A DNA stretch of 64,000 nt from Micrasema longulum (Eukaryota; Arthropoda; Insecta; Trichoptera; Brachycentridae): assembly GCA_022494885.1 (NCBI GenBank), contig JAGVSM010000464.1, positions 175,524 through 239,523 on the forward strand, written 5' to 3'. This document shows positions 31,906 through 43,350 of the stretch, piece by piece (position 1 is the first letter of the stretch; every line of letters starts with the position of its first letter). The notes under the pieces were generated by a model that did no database searches, was not told the DNA's origin, and saw nothing but the letters and a program-made list of their open reading frames with translations. A program made the translations under genes and the position numbers.

Positions 31906-32879
31906 CTGCTGAGTTTGCCATTATAAACTAATACCAAAAAAATCTAATCAATAAAATAATAAAGGACAATATAACAAAAATTACTTTTAATCCAGTAATA
32001 TGGCTAAATAGTGCCCAGTCAATTCTACCATACATAAAAAAAACATATTTTATTTTCATCTAACAATGTTGAAATAACTTGCATTTATACGAACAAAATT
32101 CTATAAAAAAAAACTTTGATATGTTTCATTGAAAGATAGACGGCGGGACCAGTCTGAAGATGCACATTAGAGGGTGAAAGCGCTAACTGATCAAATAAAT
32201 AAGTGGAAGTGTACCAAGTATTTTTATATTAATAACTTATTTTTATTTATTTATTTTTCTTTTACATATTTATTACAGTAATTTACAATCAATATTTATA
32301 AAACACCGATACCAATATTTATAAGTACCGCGAAACCGTCCAATTTTGCCCTGGATGGATATTTTGCCCAAAAAGTCTAATCTATGACCAACCTTTAAAC
32401 AAATATATTTTCATTTGATTTCGGTAAATTTGGTACATTAAAGACGAAAGTAGATTTATGTCACTAACTTCCCTCAGAAGTTTTAGTCACTAACTTTACT
32501 CAGTGGCTTGTCAGAACCTGCCGAAGTGCGCGTGTAATTGGGTTACAATTGTAAATTCAGTTATATTGAAATGCGATTTCAAGCGATTTAAAATTTTGAT
32601 GGCGGGCAAAATTACCTGCATGTTCCTCCATGTTTGCCCGCAACCATTATTTGTTGAACTGTAGCTCATATGACGTTCCTGTCTAAGAACTACTCTATTG
32701 AATTATTAATTCAAGGACAAAATTGTCGTTTGAGCATATTTTCAATGGCTAACTAATAAAATATTCGTTTAAAAACAATTGGGCAAATTTACTCGCTAAA
32801 CTTTACTTGTTTTCATACAAGCAATTTATAAGCCTTAGGGTTGTCAAAATCTCGTAAGTACTAAGGTACTTTCTAATTT
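31906..32879. other. Spacer with a repeat fragment at 32325-32430
   Basis: The fragment GCGAAACCGTCCAATTTTGCC, AAAAAGTCTAATCTATGACC, AAATATATTTTC recurs at 63880-63960. I see nothing else here beyond AT-rich sequence. Confidence 0.5.
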
Positions 32880-33415
32880 TTTTATAAGATCATAAAAATT
32901 AACCTCCTCGTAATTTTCTTGTACATGCATACTCGTAGAATACAGCCATGCTGAATGATGATTAAAATTTTGCAGCTCTTTTTTCGTACAGAACAGACTG
33001 AAGATTTTAAGATTTACCAAAATGGGATACAAAAAAACTTATGTCGTTTCTAAACATTCGAATTAAAACTTTTATAAGATCATAAAAAATAATATCCGAC
33101 TAATCTTTCTGTGCATGTTTTCTCAACGAATACTGCCCCGCTGAATGATGAATAAAACATTAATTAACTTTTTATCTACAGTCAGATCGAAAATGGTAAG
33201 AGCTACGCAAATGCAATACAAAAAATTTAATGTTGTTTGTAAACATTCAAATATATTCGTTTTTACATTATACGAAATAAAATCCTCCCAAATTTTAAGA
33301 ATATGCGTTCTCATCAAACACAGCCCTGTTGAATGACGAATAAAATTTTAACGCACTTTTTCTACAAAACAGATAAAAGACTTTAAGAGCTTCGAAACCG
33401 AGATACATAAAAATG
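32880..33415. repeat. Tandem repeat, about 189-base period, three copies
   Basis: Anchor TACAGCCATGCTGAATGATG (32941), TACTGCCCCGCTGAATGATG (33131) and CACAGCCCTGTTGAATGACG (33319) are spaced 190 and 188 bases. The TTTTATAAGATCATAAAAA and AAACATTCGAA stretches repeat as well. Copies are perhaps 70-75 percent alike by eye. Short ORFs here are not convincing. Confidence 0.75.
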
Positions 33416-33427
33416 TATGATGAATAT

Positions 33428-33625
33428 ATCATCATCAGTGGCGCTACAGCCCGTTGTGGGCCCTGGCCACCTCCAGAATATGTCTCCATTCCTCCCTGCA
33501 CCCCACGGCTCTTCTCCAGTTTGTCGGGCCAATCGCTCTAATGTCACTTTCCACATTACCCAGACATCTTAATGTTGGTCTGCCTGTGCTTCGTCTGCCT
33601 TCCAGAGTGGTATAAAGAATATTTT
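33428..33625 (-). mobile_element. RTE-like LINE 3' end
   Basis: Same family as 20132 and 38462 (ATCATCATCAGTGGCGCTAC, CCAGAATATGTCTCCATTCC). On the minus strand the end reads MQGGMETYSGGGQGPQRAVA. Confidence 0.65.
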
Positions 33626-34296
33626 TTGGGGTGCGGTTACCAATATTACAAGTGGTTTCTTAAATTTTATAAGAAAGAGCACGCAAATATAGTAAATAAG
33701 AAAAACGCCAAAGACACTATTCGTTAGAGGCGGAGCTTGAGTGATAGAAAACAAAACCGAAAGAGCACGATTATACCACTTGTGGGACAATTTTTTTTTC
33801 GCTATTTTTTAAAGTTTTATTTCAATATTATTCTTAGAATATGTTTTAACATCGTTTTTATGTATCCTTGTAAAATCCAGCGTATTATTTGCTATAAAAA
33901 ATTGATATTCTTTTTTTCATTCAAATAAGTGTTGTATTTACGAAAAACATACTTTTTAGTCTTCCGGTTGACGCTGTTTCCGCTAAATTCAGTCGTATAT
34001 GTGTAATCTGGGAATTCAATCGATAACCAAACGCAGGCGGAAGCGCATTCTGGCGGAATTTTAAAAAGAATGAACACATTTATAACTTAATTTTGCATAA
34101 ATACGCTTTAAGTGTTATCTTAGAATAATAATTATTTTGAACACATACCACTGTAAATAATTTGGTATTTTAGCTAACATTAAAAAATATCTCGACCTAT
34201 ACATCCGGTAACAGAGCGTTACAACATTGGACATAAAGAAAATTTTAGCGGAGTCTTAAAAAAAAGGTGTTTTCAAATAAAACTATATTATTCTAC
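33626..34296. other. Spacer
   Basis: AT-rich; no gene, RNA or repeat family recognised. Confidence 0.5.
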
Positions 34297-34479
34297 CGCC
34301 CGGACACCGTCTCATTAGCCCGATTGGTACCTACCGTAAAGTAAATTTATGTCTATGACCTTCTCTGTCGTCGTAATATCATCTGTGATATTGTCTATGT
34401 GCCCCTCGAAATAGCCGCCCCGCGTGCGTTTTGCATCATATTAACTGTTACGTGTTTCTAGGGGTTAATCTGTTTAAAA
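34297..34479 (+). promoter_or_regulatory. Gene F, conserved promoter-proximal block and probable non-coding exon 1
   Basis: Matches the other blocks (CCCGGACACCGTCTCATTAG, GGTACCTACCGTAAAGTA, ATATTGTCTATGTGCCCC) and ends at donor AAAAC with GTAAGT at 34480. The usual CGAAATGGCCGC reads CGAAATAGCCGC, so the upstream ATG is lost in this copy. Confidence 0.7.
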
Positions 34480-36000
34480 CGTAAGTTAATTTTTTAAAAT
34501 TTTATTTGGAAGTTCAACAAAGATACATAAAATACACACAATTCGTTAATAAGCTTTTTTTATATCAATTTAAGAATTTTAGAACGTTTCAATTTTAGAA
34601 CTCCGCCATCTTTCATCAATTATATTAGACATGTGTGTAGTTTAATTAAATACATTTCAAAAGTAATTATGCTCGAGTTCTAAGTAAGAGTAATGATTTT
34701 TTGAAAAAGATAAGGCTACTTTTTACGTTTGATAAGTACTGGATGTGACAGTTGACAACAGCCGTAACCAAAGAGAGTTTGTCTATGACCAACATTGGTG
34801 GTGGTTAATTTTGCGTGTCGTGGAAAGTTGAAAGTTTGTGTTCTGTATTTCTAATTGAAAACAAAGTACTAATTTATTCAAATATAGCGGGCTATGTCCT
34901 TTCTTTAGGCGTCTTAAGTAGAATTGATTTGTTAAACTCTTGTGTGGCTGTGGTGTCGCACTAGTCGACATACAATACAAGACTTGATCTCTCTTATTTT
35001 TTTAAATGATGAAGTTGTATTTTTTGTTATCTTCAAATATACATTTACGCACCGGATTTGGAATAGCTGGATTTTTAAACAAAATATTTTTCCTTAAGCG
35101 AATAATGAATGTGAGCTAATACGAAAATAAATATGTATGAGAGAAAGCACAAAGATAGAACTCATAACAAGAAAGACGGAGACGCTGTTCTGTGGCCGGT
35201 GTTTGTGAGAAAAGAGATTTAGTCGCTTGTTGACAGTGGGGACGCTTTCATCTTAGGTGGCCGGCGTTTTCAAGATTTTTAATTAATTTTTTTATTGCAG
35301 GGAAAAATTATATCCTCATTTATATAAATTATGGAAAAGGAATTATTAAACAGTATGTTTGTTTTTTTTTTCAAATGTCTGAATTTTAAAATTTATTCGC
35401 CTGTCAAGAGGTCTCGGGTTCGATTCCCAACATGGTTGACATTTTTTTTTTTAACGTGTTTTACACTGGAATCTTTCATAGTCCCTTGATTGGCACCTGA
35501 AGCGTATGACTGATCATCTTACCTTCGTGTAACATTTTTCTTATCGATATACCCTATGATTGATGAATCAATTCAGTGCCCTATGCACCATTAGGTGCGC
35601 AAAGGGAATGATGATGATGAACTCGATGTTGCATCACCGCGCGCAAAGAAATTATTTACTACTGTCTTTTGAGTTAAGTTTGCTTTACTTCATTTGTCCC
35701 GAAACCTCAAACCAGGTAACAAAACTCTTTTTTCAAATTTGTAAATATACTTTATTTTTGTTTCTTTTTGTTATGGTACAAAAAGTATACAAACCCAAAT
35801 ACCATTGCCGTCCCCTCGAATTACTCTAAATAAAACATTGTTGACATAATATTATCAGAATAAATAGTGTAAGTGAACCAAATGTTTTAATTTAAAAGTT
35901 TATAACTTATGTTAAAATATAAGTTATTATAAAATATATTTTGCCATTCGTGTCTTTAACACTCCTTCGTTTTATTAATTTCGAGCAATTACATTTTCAG
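34480..36000 (+). other. Gene F, probable intron 1
   Basis: 1521 bases ending at CATTTTCAG. It contains the conserved intron tracts and the region 34940-35235 that recurs inverted at 56150-56510. A 5'-truncated S1 SINE is at 35398-35622. Confidence 0.6.
35398..35622 (+). mobile_element. tRNA-derived SINE (family S1), 5'-truncated
   Basis: Begins just before the B box (GGTCTCGGGTTCGATTCCC) and runs through TCCCTTGATTGGCACCTGAA to GGGAATGATGATGATGA. Confidence 0.75.
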
Positions 36001-36038
36001 ATGATTGATCTTCAGTGGTGAGGTGTTTATATTCGACT

Positions 36039-36600
36039 ATGGAACAGATTGCTGCAGTGGGTGTCAAGGCTGAACCAGAGTCTGGCGGTGTAAAAGGAGA
36101 TATTCTCCATGCCGGGGAAGGGACGCCATGTCCCTACAGAAGCGAGGAACCAGGTGTTGCTACTGTGAAGGCTGAACCGTGGACTGGCGATGTAAACTTA
36201 TATATTCCCCATTCTGGGGAAGGAACGACACATACTTACAGAAGCGAGAAAACAGGCCTTGCTACTGTAAAGGCTGAACCGTGGACGGGCGATGTAAAAG
36301 AAGATATTCTTCATACTGATGAAGGGACGCCATGTCACCACAAAAGCGAAGAACCTGGCGTTGCTACTGTGAAGGCTGAACCGTGGACTGACGAAGTAAA
36401 AGAAGATTTTCTCCATACTGGGGAAGGGACGCCATGTCCCTACAGAAGCGAGGAAGCAGGTGTTATTACCGTAAAGACTGAACCGGGGACCAGTATTGAA
36501 CAACAGTATACTTCAAAGAATAATATGAAAATCGACATCGATTATACTGATATAAAACAAGAATGTTTGGAATCCTCTCGCAACACTGAAGTTGAATCTA
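36039..36600 (+). CDS. Gene F, exon 2: SUMO-motif repeat domain
   Basis: ATG at 36039 (MEQIAAVGVKAEPESGG), 38 bases after the CATTTTCAG acceptor. It ends before donor GTGAGT at 36601. It carries VKAEPE, three VKAEPW and VKTEPG, each in a 34-residue repeat with TPCPYRSEE or a variant, then KIDIDYTDIKQECLESSR. That is five [V]KxEP motifs plus IKQE. Unit 2 diverges (NLYIPHSGEGTTHTYRSE) while the flanking units keep the consensus. Phase 1 joins 37120 for a 548-residue protein. Confidence 0.9.
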
Positions 36601-37119
36601 GTGAGTAATACTGCATTCCACTTTACCATTCAGGGAGTATCAATTGTAAATACAAGTATAAAATGTAATATTGTTGTCAGTAATATTGTGTGTGGTTGGG
36701 CAGTTCCTATTGTAGTCAGTAGCCGATAGGGGCGAGTACTACAAACTTCCTATACCCACAGTGCCGAGTACCGAGTATCATCCGTGCCCGCCACATCTAC
36801 ACATTGCCAACAGCACTAAGTTCAGTGCTGGCCGACACCGCACTATTTCAATTTAATATACTTCATTTTTAACTAATAACATGACGGGAAACCGATAAAT
36901 CTGCAATGTACTTTATTCGTGATGCAAAATATAATAAGATCATTTATAAAGGTGAACGTATTTATAAATGATGAAATTAATAGTTAATGTGAATTAGCTC
37001 AATCAATATATAAAATTTCTCTTTATGCCTAGGCAGGGTCTATTACGAGGTCCCTGGTGTCCGCTAAACGGTGGCCCAATGCTTCCCACCAGGTTTATAT
37101 TATGATTTTATCTTTTCAG
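36601..37119 (+). other. Gene F, intron 2
   Basis: 519 bases from GTGAGT to CTTTTCAG, with the same opening and closing sequence as D, G and H and no inserted element seen. Confidence 0.75.
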
Positions 37120-38204
37120 GTTCTAAGTCGACAGCATTATTTGTGGAGGGTATAAATCTACCGTCTCATAGTGCGGAACCACTACCCGAGTGTGAATACG
37201 AAGCAGGACAGAAGAGGAAGTCGAAGGAACCTCGTAATGTACATCTGTTGACGAGCGTTGACAAGAAACGGTTTACATGTTCAGATTGTAAATATACAAC
37301 TAAACGGAAAGGTAATTTGAATCAGCACATGATGATACATTTAGTCGAGAAACCGTTCGCATGCTCAGAATGCGAATATACAACTCGACGGACAGGACTT
37401 TTAAAACAGCACATGTTGATACACGCTGGTGAGAAACCGTTTGCATGCTCAGAATGTAATTATGTAACTCATCATGAGAATAGTTTAAAACGGCACCTTT
37501 CTATACACGCGGATGAAAAACCGTTTTCATGCTCAGAATGTAAATATACAACTCGACGGAAATATCATTTGAAACAGCACATGTTAAAACATTCAAACGA
37601 AAATCCGTTCGCGTGCTCAGAATGTAATTATAAAACTCAACGGGAAGATAATTTTAATCAGCATAAGTTAATACACGCGGTCGAGAAACCGTTTGCGTGC
37701 TCAGAATGTAAATATACAACTCATCGGAAAGATCATTTGAAACGGCACGCGATAAAACATACAAGCGAGAAACCGTTTGCATGTTCAGAATGTAAATATA
37801 CAACTCAAGATAAAGGCAATTTGAATCAACACATGATAATACATTCAGTCGAGAAACCGTTTGCATGCTCAGAATGTAAATATACAACTCAACGGAAATA
37901 TTATTTAAAACAGCACATGTTAAAACATTCTAACGAAAACCCATTCGCATGCTCAGAATGTAATTATTTAACTCAACGGAAACATAATTTTAATCAGCAT
38001 ATGTTAATACACGCTGCTGCGAAACCTTTCGCGTGCTCAGAATGTAAATATACAACTCAACGGAAAGATGGATTGAAACGGCACATGATGAAACATTCAT
38101 GCGAGAAACCGTTTGCATGCTCAGAATGTAAATATATAACTAAAAGGAATGATCATTTAAAACAGCATATGTTAATACATACTGGCGAGAAACCGTTCGC
38201 GTGA
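37120..38204 (+). CDS. Gene F, exon 3: 11-finger type I C2H2 array, probably shortened by a nonsense change
   Basis: Starts at 37120 after TTTTCAG: SSKSTALFVEGINLPSHSAE, basic QKRKSKEPRNV, then 11 complete fingers. Fingers 1-8 follow the order of D and E. The reading frame ends where the first Cys codon of the next finger is TGA (38202-38204) instead of TGC, and finger-like sequence continues for about 200 bases after it. So an ancestor had a longer array. The remaining protein is still plausible. Finger types KYTTRRKYHLKQH and NYKTQREDNFNQH are repeated at fingers 4-5 and 8-9, suggesting an internal block duplication. Confidence 0.88.
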
Positions 38205-38461
38205 TCAGAATGTAAATATATCGCTCAACCGAGAGATTATTTGAAAAAGCACATGTTTTAATATTTAAGCGATAAACCGTTCGCATCCTCAGAATATAAT
38301 TAAGTAACTTAACTTATTAATATTTTAAACAGCATTAATTTGTTGACACATACTGAAGAGAAACCGCTCACATGCTCAGAATGTAAATAAACTACTAAAT
38401 GCAAGGATGGTTTAAAAATGCGCATGTTGATACAAACTGGCGGAAACTAAAATGGGTTTCA
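38205..38461 (+). pseudogene. Decayed fingers after the gene F stop
   Basis: Reads on as EC-KYIAQPRDYLKKHMF, then the same Cys-lost finger as in D (GCATCCTCAGAATATAATTA), then GAGAAACCGCTCACATGCTC. Premature stops are present throughout. Confidence 0.75.
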
Positions 38462-38910
38462 ATCATCATCAGGGACGCTGCAGCCGGTCGTGGGCCCTCA
38501 AGAATCTGTCTCCGTTCCTCCCTGCACCTCTCGGTTATTCAGGCCAATTGCTGCAATGTCACTTACCCCATCTTCCAACCTTCTTTATTTCTGGTGAAAT
38601 TTAGGTTTTTAATATTATTTGGTATCTGAGTGTCTTATTCATCTCAAATTCTTTTATTTTTTCTTTTTTATTAAATTTTTTAATTGAGTTTATCTTATAA
38701 ATAGTGTCTACTGTATGAACTTTAAATAATTTATGTAGAATTTCTACATCGAATGTTCAGGGTTTCTTTAAAATTATGTTAATAATTTATTTTTATACCA
38801 TTTTAAAGGGGTTTAATATATTGGCATATGCACCAGCCCATCCAACAATACCATATTGTAATAAAGCTTGTACAATTGAGTAATAAGCTATTTTTAAATT
38901 ATTACTTAAT
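38462..38910 (-). mobile_element. RTE-like 3' end followed by jockey-like RT C-terminus
   Basis: 38462-38590 matches the RTE-like end after gene D at the same relative position. 38600-38910 (minus) reads LKIAYYSIVQALLQYGIVGW and AGAYANILNPFKM, then KEFEMNKTLRY, related to 11430-12000. Confidence 0.7.
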
Positions 38911-38919
38911 CAAATAAGT

Positions 38920-39255
38920 ATGTGTACCTATACATTTTGGAAGAATCGGAGTATAACCATTAACACCAAAAAGAGACTGGTGAAGGCCTTGGTTTTCTCA
39001 GTGTTCATGTACGGTGTGGAGTGTTGGACACTGGGGGAATCTGCAAAGAAAAAATATCGAAGCTTTCGAAATGTGGTGTTTGCGGCGAATGCTGTGGATT
39101 CCGTGGACGGCCAGACATACGAATGCATCTTTTCTCCAGGAACTGGACATAGGAAAAAGACTTACATCCATGTTCGAGAATTCAAGAATCCTGCAGTTCT
39201 TTGGGGGCATATTTCCAGGGGAAACTCTGGTAGTTTGGAGAAAACTATATTAATA
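38920..39255 (+). mobile_element. RTE-like LINE C-terminal fragment
   Basis: Plus strand, with a frameshift: RLVKALVFSVFMYGVECWTL, IEAFEMWCLRRMLWIPWTAR, then LQFFGGIFPGETLVVWRKL. The last part also occurs at 62802-63065 on the minus strand. Confidence 0.75.
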
Positions 39256-39630
39256 AGCAAATGCGTTCAATGTATAATCTTAGAACCTAAACACTGTGCT
39301 TAAGTGTCTCCGCGCTGTGTTCCATCAACACATTCATAAACATGAGTGAGTGTAATGCTAGTGCTCTGTTCACAAATTGGTTAGAACACTTTTATTTTAA
39401 TGATTATTGATGTAATTTCTTTGTGTACACATAAAAACTTATTTGATTATTGAAGTTCAAGTATTTGGGAAGATAACTAAATGATAAATTATACGGATAA
39501 ATGCCTTTGTCTCTTAAAGCTCGACGAATTAAAAATCTTATCCGTGATTTTTAGCGCTTGAAAATATGCCGCCGCGTACGGGTGTCGACAAACGTAATCT
39601 ATGCTTAGCGGTGAAAGAGTTAAGCTGCTC
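39256..39630. repeat. Repeat R3, copy 1
   Basis: From about 39330 (GTAATGCTAGTGCTCTGTTC) to 39626 (GCGGTGAAAGAGTTAA). It is the inverse of 48530-48805. The edge with TTAA next to CTCTTTCACCGC resembles a piggyBac-type terminus, but I could not find the opposite end. Confidence 0.5.
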
Positions 39631-39639
39631 CCTTAAAAT

Positions 39640-39975
39640 TAGTATAATAATAATTATAATACTATTTGACATTTATTTATTTGACAAATGTAGTCTGCAT
39701 TACTTAACGGGTTATTTAACCCATCACGTAATGCAGACTCTAAATATAAGTTAGTGAATAGAAAGCAGATAGCTGCTGGCTGAACTGCCGATATGTACGG
39801 AAAAATAGATCCGTATTATCCGCAGAAACCATGTTCAGCAATCGAATAGCCCTATTAATGGGTGAATTCTGACTTGCATTAGTGTGCGTGCTTCTGGGTG
39901 TGTAAAACAGTGCACGAGATCTCGCTCTAGTATGATTATTGGGAACATACAAACTGATCTCTTTTTGTGTATTTG
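39640..39975 (-). mobile_element. LINE ORF2 C-terminus with tail
   Basis: The minus strand encodes HTRARSRALFYTPRSTHTN, ASQNSPINRAIRLLNMVSA and LFFRTYRQFSQQL, followed by CATTACGTGATGGGTTAA and AAATAAATAAATG. Confidence 0.75.
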
Positions 39976-40129
39976 GATTATAATTTTTTAATGCTTAGTT
40001 TATACACATGTCTAAAGTATTTACAATTACTTTATATAAGTTTCATCGATTAAATTAGTTCTTTACAAATCATTTCTGTGTTTTTTTCACCTTTTCCCTT
40101 TTTATAAACATTTTTATTTTTACACTACG

Positions 40130-40290
40130 CACAAAAATGGCAAATTTGAACAATAATAGTGTAACAATGTTTTGAGTGTGTCCAAATGTTTGCAGACTGG
40201 CTGGAGTTCTTACCTAGGGAGTTATTTAGAACTAAATTTTTTGCAGCGAAGAGGGAAGGAAGTATAGAAATATGACCTGTCATCGGGGTC
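40130..40290. repeat. Repeat R1, partial copy
   Basis: AACAATGTTTTGAGTGTGTC, TTTGCAGACTGGCTGGAG, CCTAGGGAGTTATTT and TATGACCTGTCAT are R1 landmarks. Confidence 0.6.
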
Positions 40291-40605
40291 GGAAGTAGGA
40301 CTCCATTGTGAACTGCTAATTTTGCCACTTGCGATAAACATTTATTTGCCAATTCGACCGTTCACTCTGTTCTCGGCACTCACCCTCCTTTCAATATCTT
40401 TCTCAGTCATTCCACCCCTAGTAAACATACTTTCCAGATACACAAATTCCTCTACCTGTTTTAGTATAACCCCATTCACAGTGATTTCACATTTATTTTC
40501 ACAGTTATACTTTCGTTTCTTTCAAAAACCATCTCATCGACATTCATTAGCAAATCGCTTCCCTCGTGTACATCGTAGACCTTTGTTACCAAGAATTGCA
40601 GTTTC
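40265..40605 (-). mobile_element. RTE-like LINE fragment
   Basis: The minus strand reads KCLSQVAKLAVHNGVLLPT and, with frameshifts, NVDEMVFERNESITVK, NLCIWKVCLLG and LRKILKGG, the region before the C-terminal signature in RTE-like proteins. Confidence 0.65.
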
Positions 40606-40639
40606 CCTTATTAATAATATCATAATATTTGGCTGATTT

Positions 40640-41440
40640 AAAACACCTCAAGGGCGCTTTACAATTGTATACCTAAACTTACATTCTAACTAAACTAGAG
40701 TGATATATTATATTTCCAGATTTAGAATTGACGGTATGATAGTCTAAAGAAGTGGGATTTTAGTTGGGATCTGAACTGACTGGGACTGTCGATGATCCGT
40801 AAGTTTGAAGGCAATTGGTTCCAGGCAGAGGGGCCGGCGGCGGCAAAAGCACGATCTCCAAATCTAGTGTTTAGGGAGCGCCGGATTTCGACAAGTTTTC
40901 TTCTTCCTGAATCAAATGCTGACCTAAGAGTAGATTTTTTTTGACATAATTTTTCTCTAATACAGAGGTCCGATAGGTATTTTGGAGCCATTTCATGAAG
41001 AGATTTGAAGACTGTCCAGCAAAGCTTGTATTTTATTCTCTCTGGGCTTTTTAACCAGTGCAAATCTCGAAGGTGTTGTGAGATGTGAGAATATTTTTTT
41101 ACTCCTGTAATAAGCCTCGCCGCTGCATTGGAAACAGATTGAAGTTTATTAGTTTGATATTTTGGGAGATTTGCATATATTCCATTACAGTAATCTAGAT
41201 GCGAAACGACATAAGCATTTACAAGAGCTTTAGTTGCATCTGTAGGAATATTTCTCCGCACGGATTTGATCTGTCGGAGATGGAAGAAACCAGCACTTAC
41301 CGCTTTATTGACCTGAGAATAAAGAGAAAGATCTGAATCTAAATGAACACCCAGTAGTTTAACATTTATACTAGGGGTAAGATCACAACCTGTGATTGAA
41401 ATTGGAGATCGGTCTAAAAGGTGTTGTCGCTTGTATGTAT
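40640..41440 (-). mobile_element. L2/CR1-like LINE 3' half, open frame
   Basis: The minus strand is open from about 41440 to 40722: SINVKLLGVHLDSDLSLYSQ, VSHLDYCNGIYANLPKYQT, ARLITGVKKYSHISQHLRDL and AFAAAGPSAWNQLPSNLR, ending SQLKSHFFRL. A 3' UTR with CCTCAAGGGCGC in reverse follows. It is 5'-truncated, as usual for LINE copies, and is a relative of the gene E intron insertion. Confidence 0.85.
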
Positions 41441-41464
41441 GTAGATGTATGTATGATTATTGTA

Positions 41465-42670
41465 TGTAGATGTATGGGAGCGAAGTATGGACTTGGAAAA
41501 ACAGAGATGAAAGTAGGCTGAATGCTTCCGAAATTCAATTAAATTCATTTATTGAAATATAACAAATACATCACAAACATATATTCAATACGTACATATT
41601 ATAAAAAAGAAAAAATACATGAGAGAAAGATTCATGTCAAAGTAGTAGGAGAATCCTGCTCCGAAAACCCTTCGGATCCATGGAACAGATTAATATCCAG
41701 AGCGATGTTGGTCAGTATAGCGGTAGCCCTTTCAACAGGCATAACCATATGCAGGTTGGTCATGTATATTGGAATACGAAACAAACTATGCTGACGCTGC
41801 CTTGGGTAATTATCACAAACCAAGGCTCATCATAATCACAGAATTATCGATCATACCACGCAACAATCGATAAAAATGTGTAGTCAAATACACATTCCTT
41901 CTAGTCTCTAAACTGTTGTAGCCGAGCATACCCTGGAGAAACTCGGTCGGGTAGAGCCGAGGATAATACCCGCACTCTCTCATGTAGAGATATCTCAGAA
42001 ACTTCTCTTGGATTTTCTCAATCATAAGAGAGTACTTCAGTTCACGTGGCCCCCGAATCATCGAGCCATTCTCGAGTCTACTTCGCACCGAAGAGTTGTA
42101 AAGAGTTCTCAGTATGCGGGTATTTTCGAAAACCCTGGTAGTACGCAGAACAAATCCTATCATATTCAATGCATTACCACTGATTGTCTCTATGCATTCA
42201 TGAAATGTCAGGGTACTCACAAATCTAACGCCCAGATCCTTAACATTCGATGTTCGTATTAGGTTCTGTTTTTTGGGCCCTAGTGAAGGACGTGACCGAA
42301 CACTTGGAAACATTAAACCTAAGTTTGTTTCGCCTTCTAATTCAGGTATATTAGAAATATCCGCTTGGAGAAGACGAAAATCATCAGAAGTTGTCACCTT
42401 TAAGAATAGTTTTAAGTCATCCGAAAACAACAGAAAACGCGATCTCACAGTCGAATGTGTGGTAAAACTATGTACAATAGATGCACAAATGTTGAGATCC
42501 GTACATTATGTAAGGCTGAGATAAGCATTATCAACAAAATCGAATAGACAGCGAAAGAACGGCTAAAAGGATGCAATGCGAATGTTGATGGATGCAGAAA
42601 AAGAGGAAGACCGAGAAAGACATGGCACGCTCAAGTCCATCAAATAGTTGAAGATGGACATGTCAAGAGT
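41465..42670 (+). mobile_element. RTE-like fragment interrupted by a jockey-like LINE
   Basis: The RTE-like sequence LMYGSEVWTWKNRDESRLNA (41465-41535) resumes at 42455 as MCGKTMYNRCTNVEIRTLCK, then CRKRGRPRKTWHAQVHQIVE to 42670. The gap is filled by the minus-strand LINE at 41539-42452. Confidence 0.75.
41539..42452 (-). mobile_element. Jockey-like LINE 3' part nested in RTE-like sequence
   Basis: The minus frame 42448-41813 encodes RFLLFSDDLKLFLKVTTSDD (FSDD in place of YADD), NVKDLGVRFVSTLTFHECIE, NMIGFVLRTTRVFENTRIL and GYNSLETRRNVYLTTHFYRL. A second frame continues with LHMVMPVERATAI to 41632. The edge near 41539 has an AATTCATTTATTG tail. Confidence 0.75.
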
Positions 42671-42672
42671 GG

Positions 42673-43350
42673 GTGTACTGTACAAGTCACAGGTAATCCC
42701 GAAAGTTATGATGTCTTGAAATCCCTCTCAAGTCTGGTGTCACTGCGTAGGTCGGTAGAAGATACTTGTTCGTAGTCCTGGGGTGAAGAGATGGTCAAGT
42801 CCAAGGGTAGAGTAGTAGAGCGGTAGAGTAGTAGAACCTCCCGCTCTACATCCAGTAGTAGAGCGGGAGGTCGGGCGGAGTGACGAAATAAAACGATGTG
42901 ACTAAGGTGAAGGCTCAAGGCGAACTGATTTATTAATAAAAAATGTAAACATTATATAAGGCGTGTTGCGGGCTCCCACTACCTGCGTCCGAACCGGCGT
43001 TAGGCTAATCCGGGAGTGGGGGGAGAAATACCGCCCCCACTGTTCCCGGCCGGCGCGCCTCCCCCAAAGTGCACATGGGGAGGTGCCGGCATTTTAAAGG
43101 CAGACTTTAGTCTCGTCAATACAAAATGCCTTTTCTAAGGCAATTATTAGTCAAACGTCAAGCTCCTGTAACATATTTTTTTTCCATAGTACCCCGGTAT
43201 TGCTAAATCCAGACGCGAGAGTGGAATATTCATCCTTTATTTTTTTATTATTTAGACTTACAAGTCTAACGTTTAGTCGACAGATACCGGGGGCCCTAAC
43301 TATATTTATTTAAAAAAATATATTACATATATTTTTAACCGTCCGTTACA
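42673..43350. mobile_element. Unclassified insertion, possible solo LTR
   Basis: A relatively GC-rich segment separates two parts of one RTE-like repeat (…GGACATGTCAAGAGT and AGTAGGAATAATCAGCG). It starts near TGTACTGTACAAG and ends CGTCCGTTACA, so on the minus strand it runs TGTAACGGACG to TACA, as an LTR would. It has a hairpin at 42838-42872 (CTCCCGCTCTAC and GTAGAGCGGGAG). No gag or pol is seen. Confidence 0.4.
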
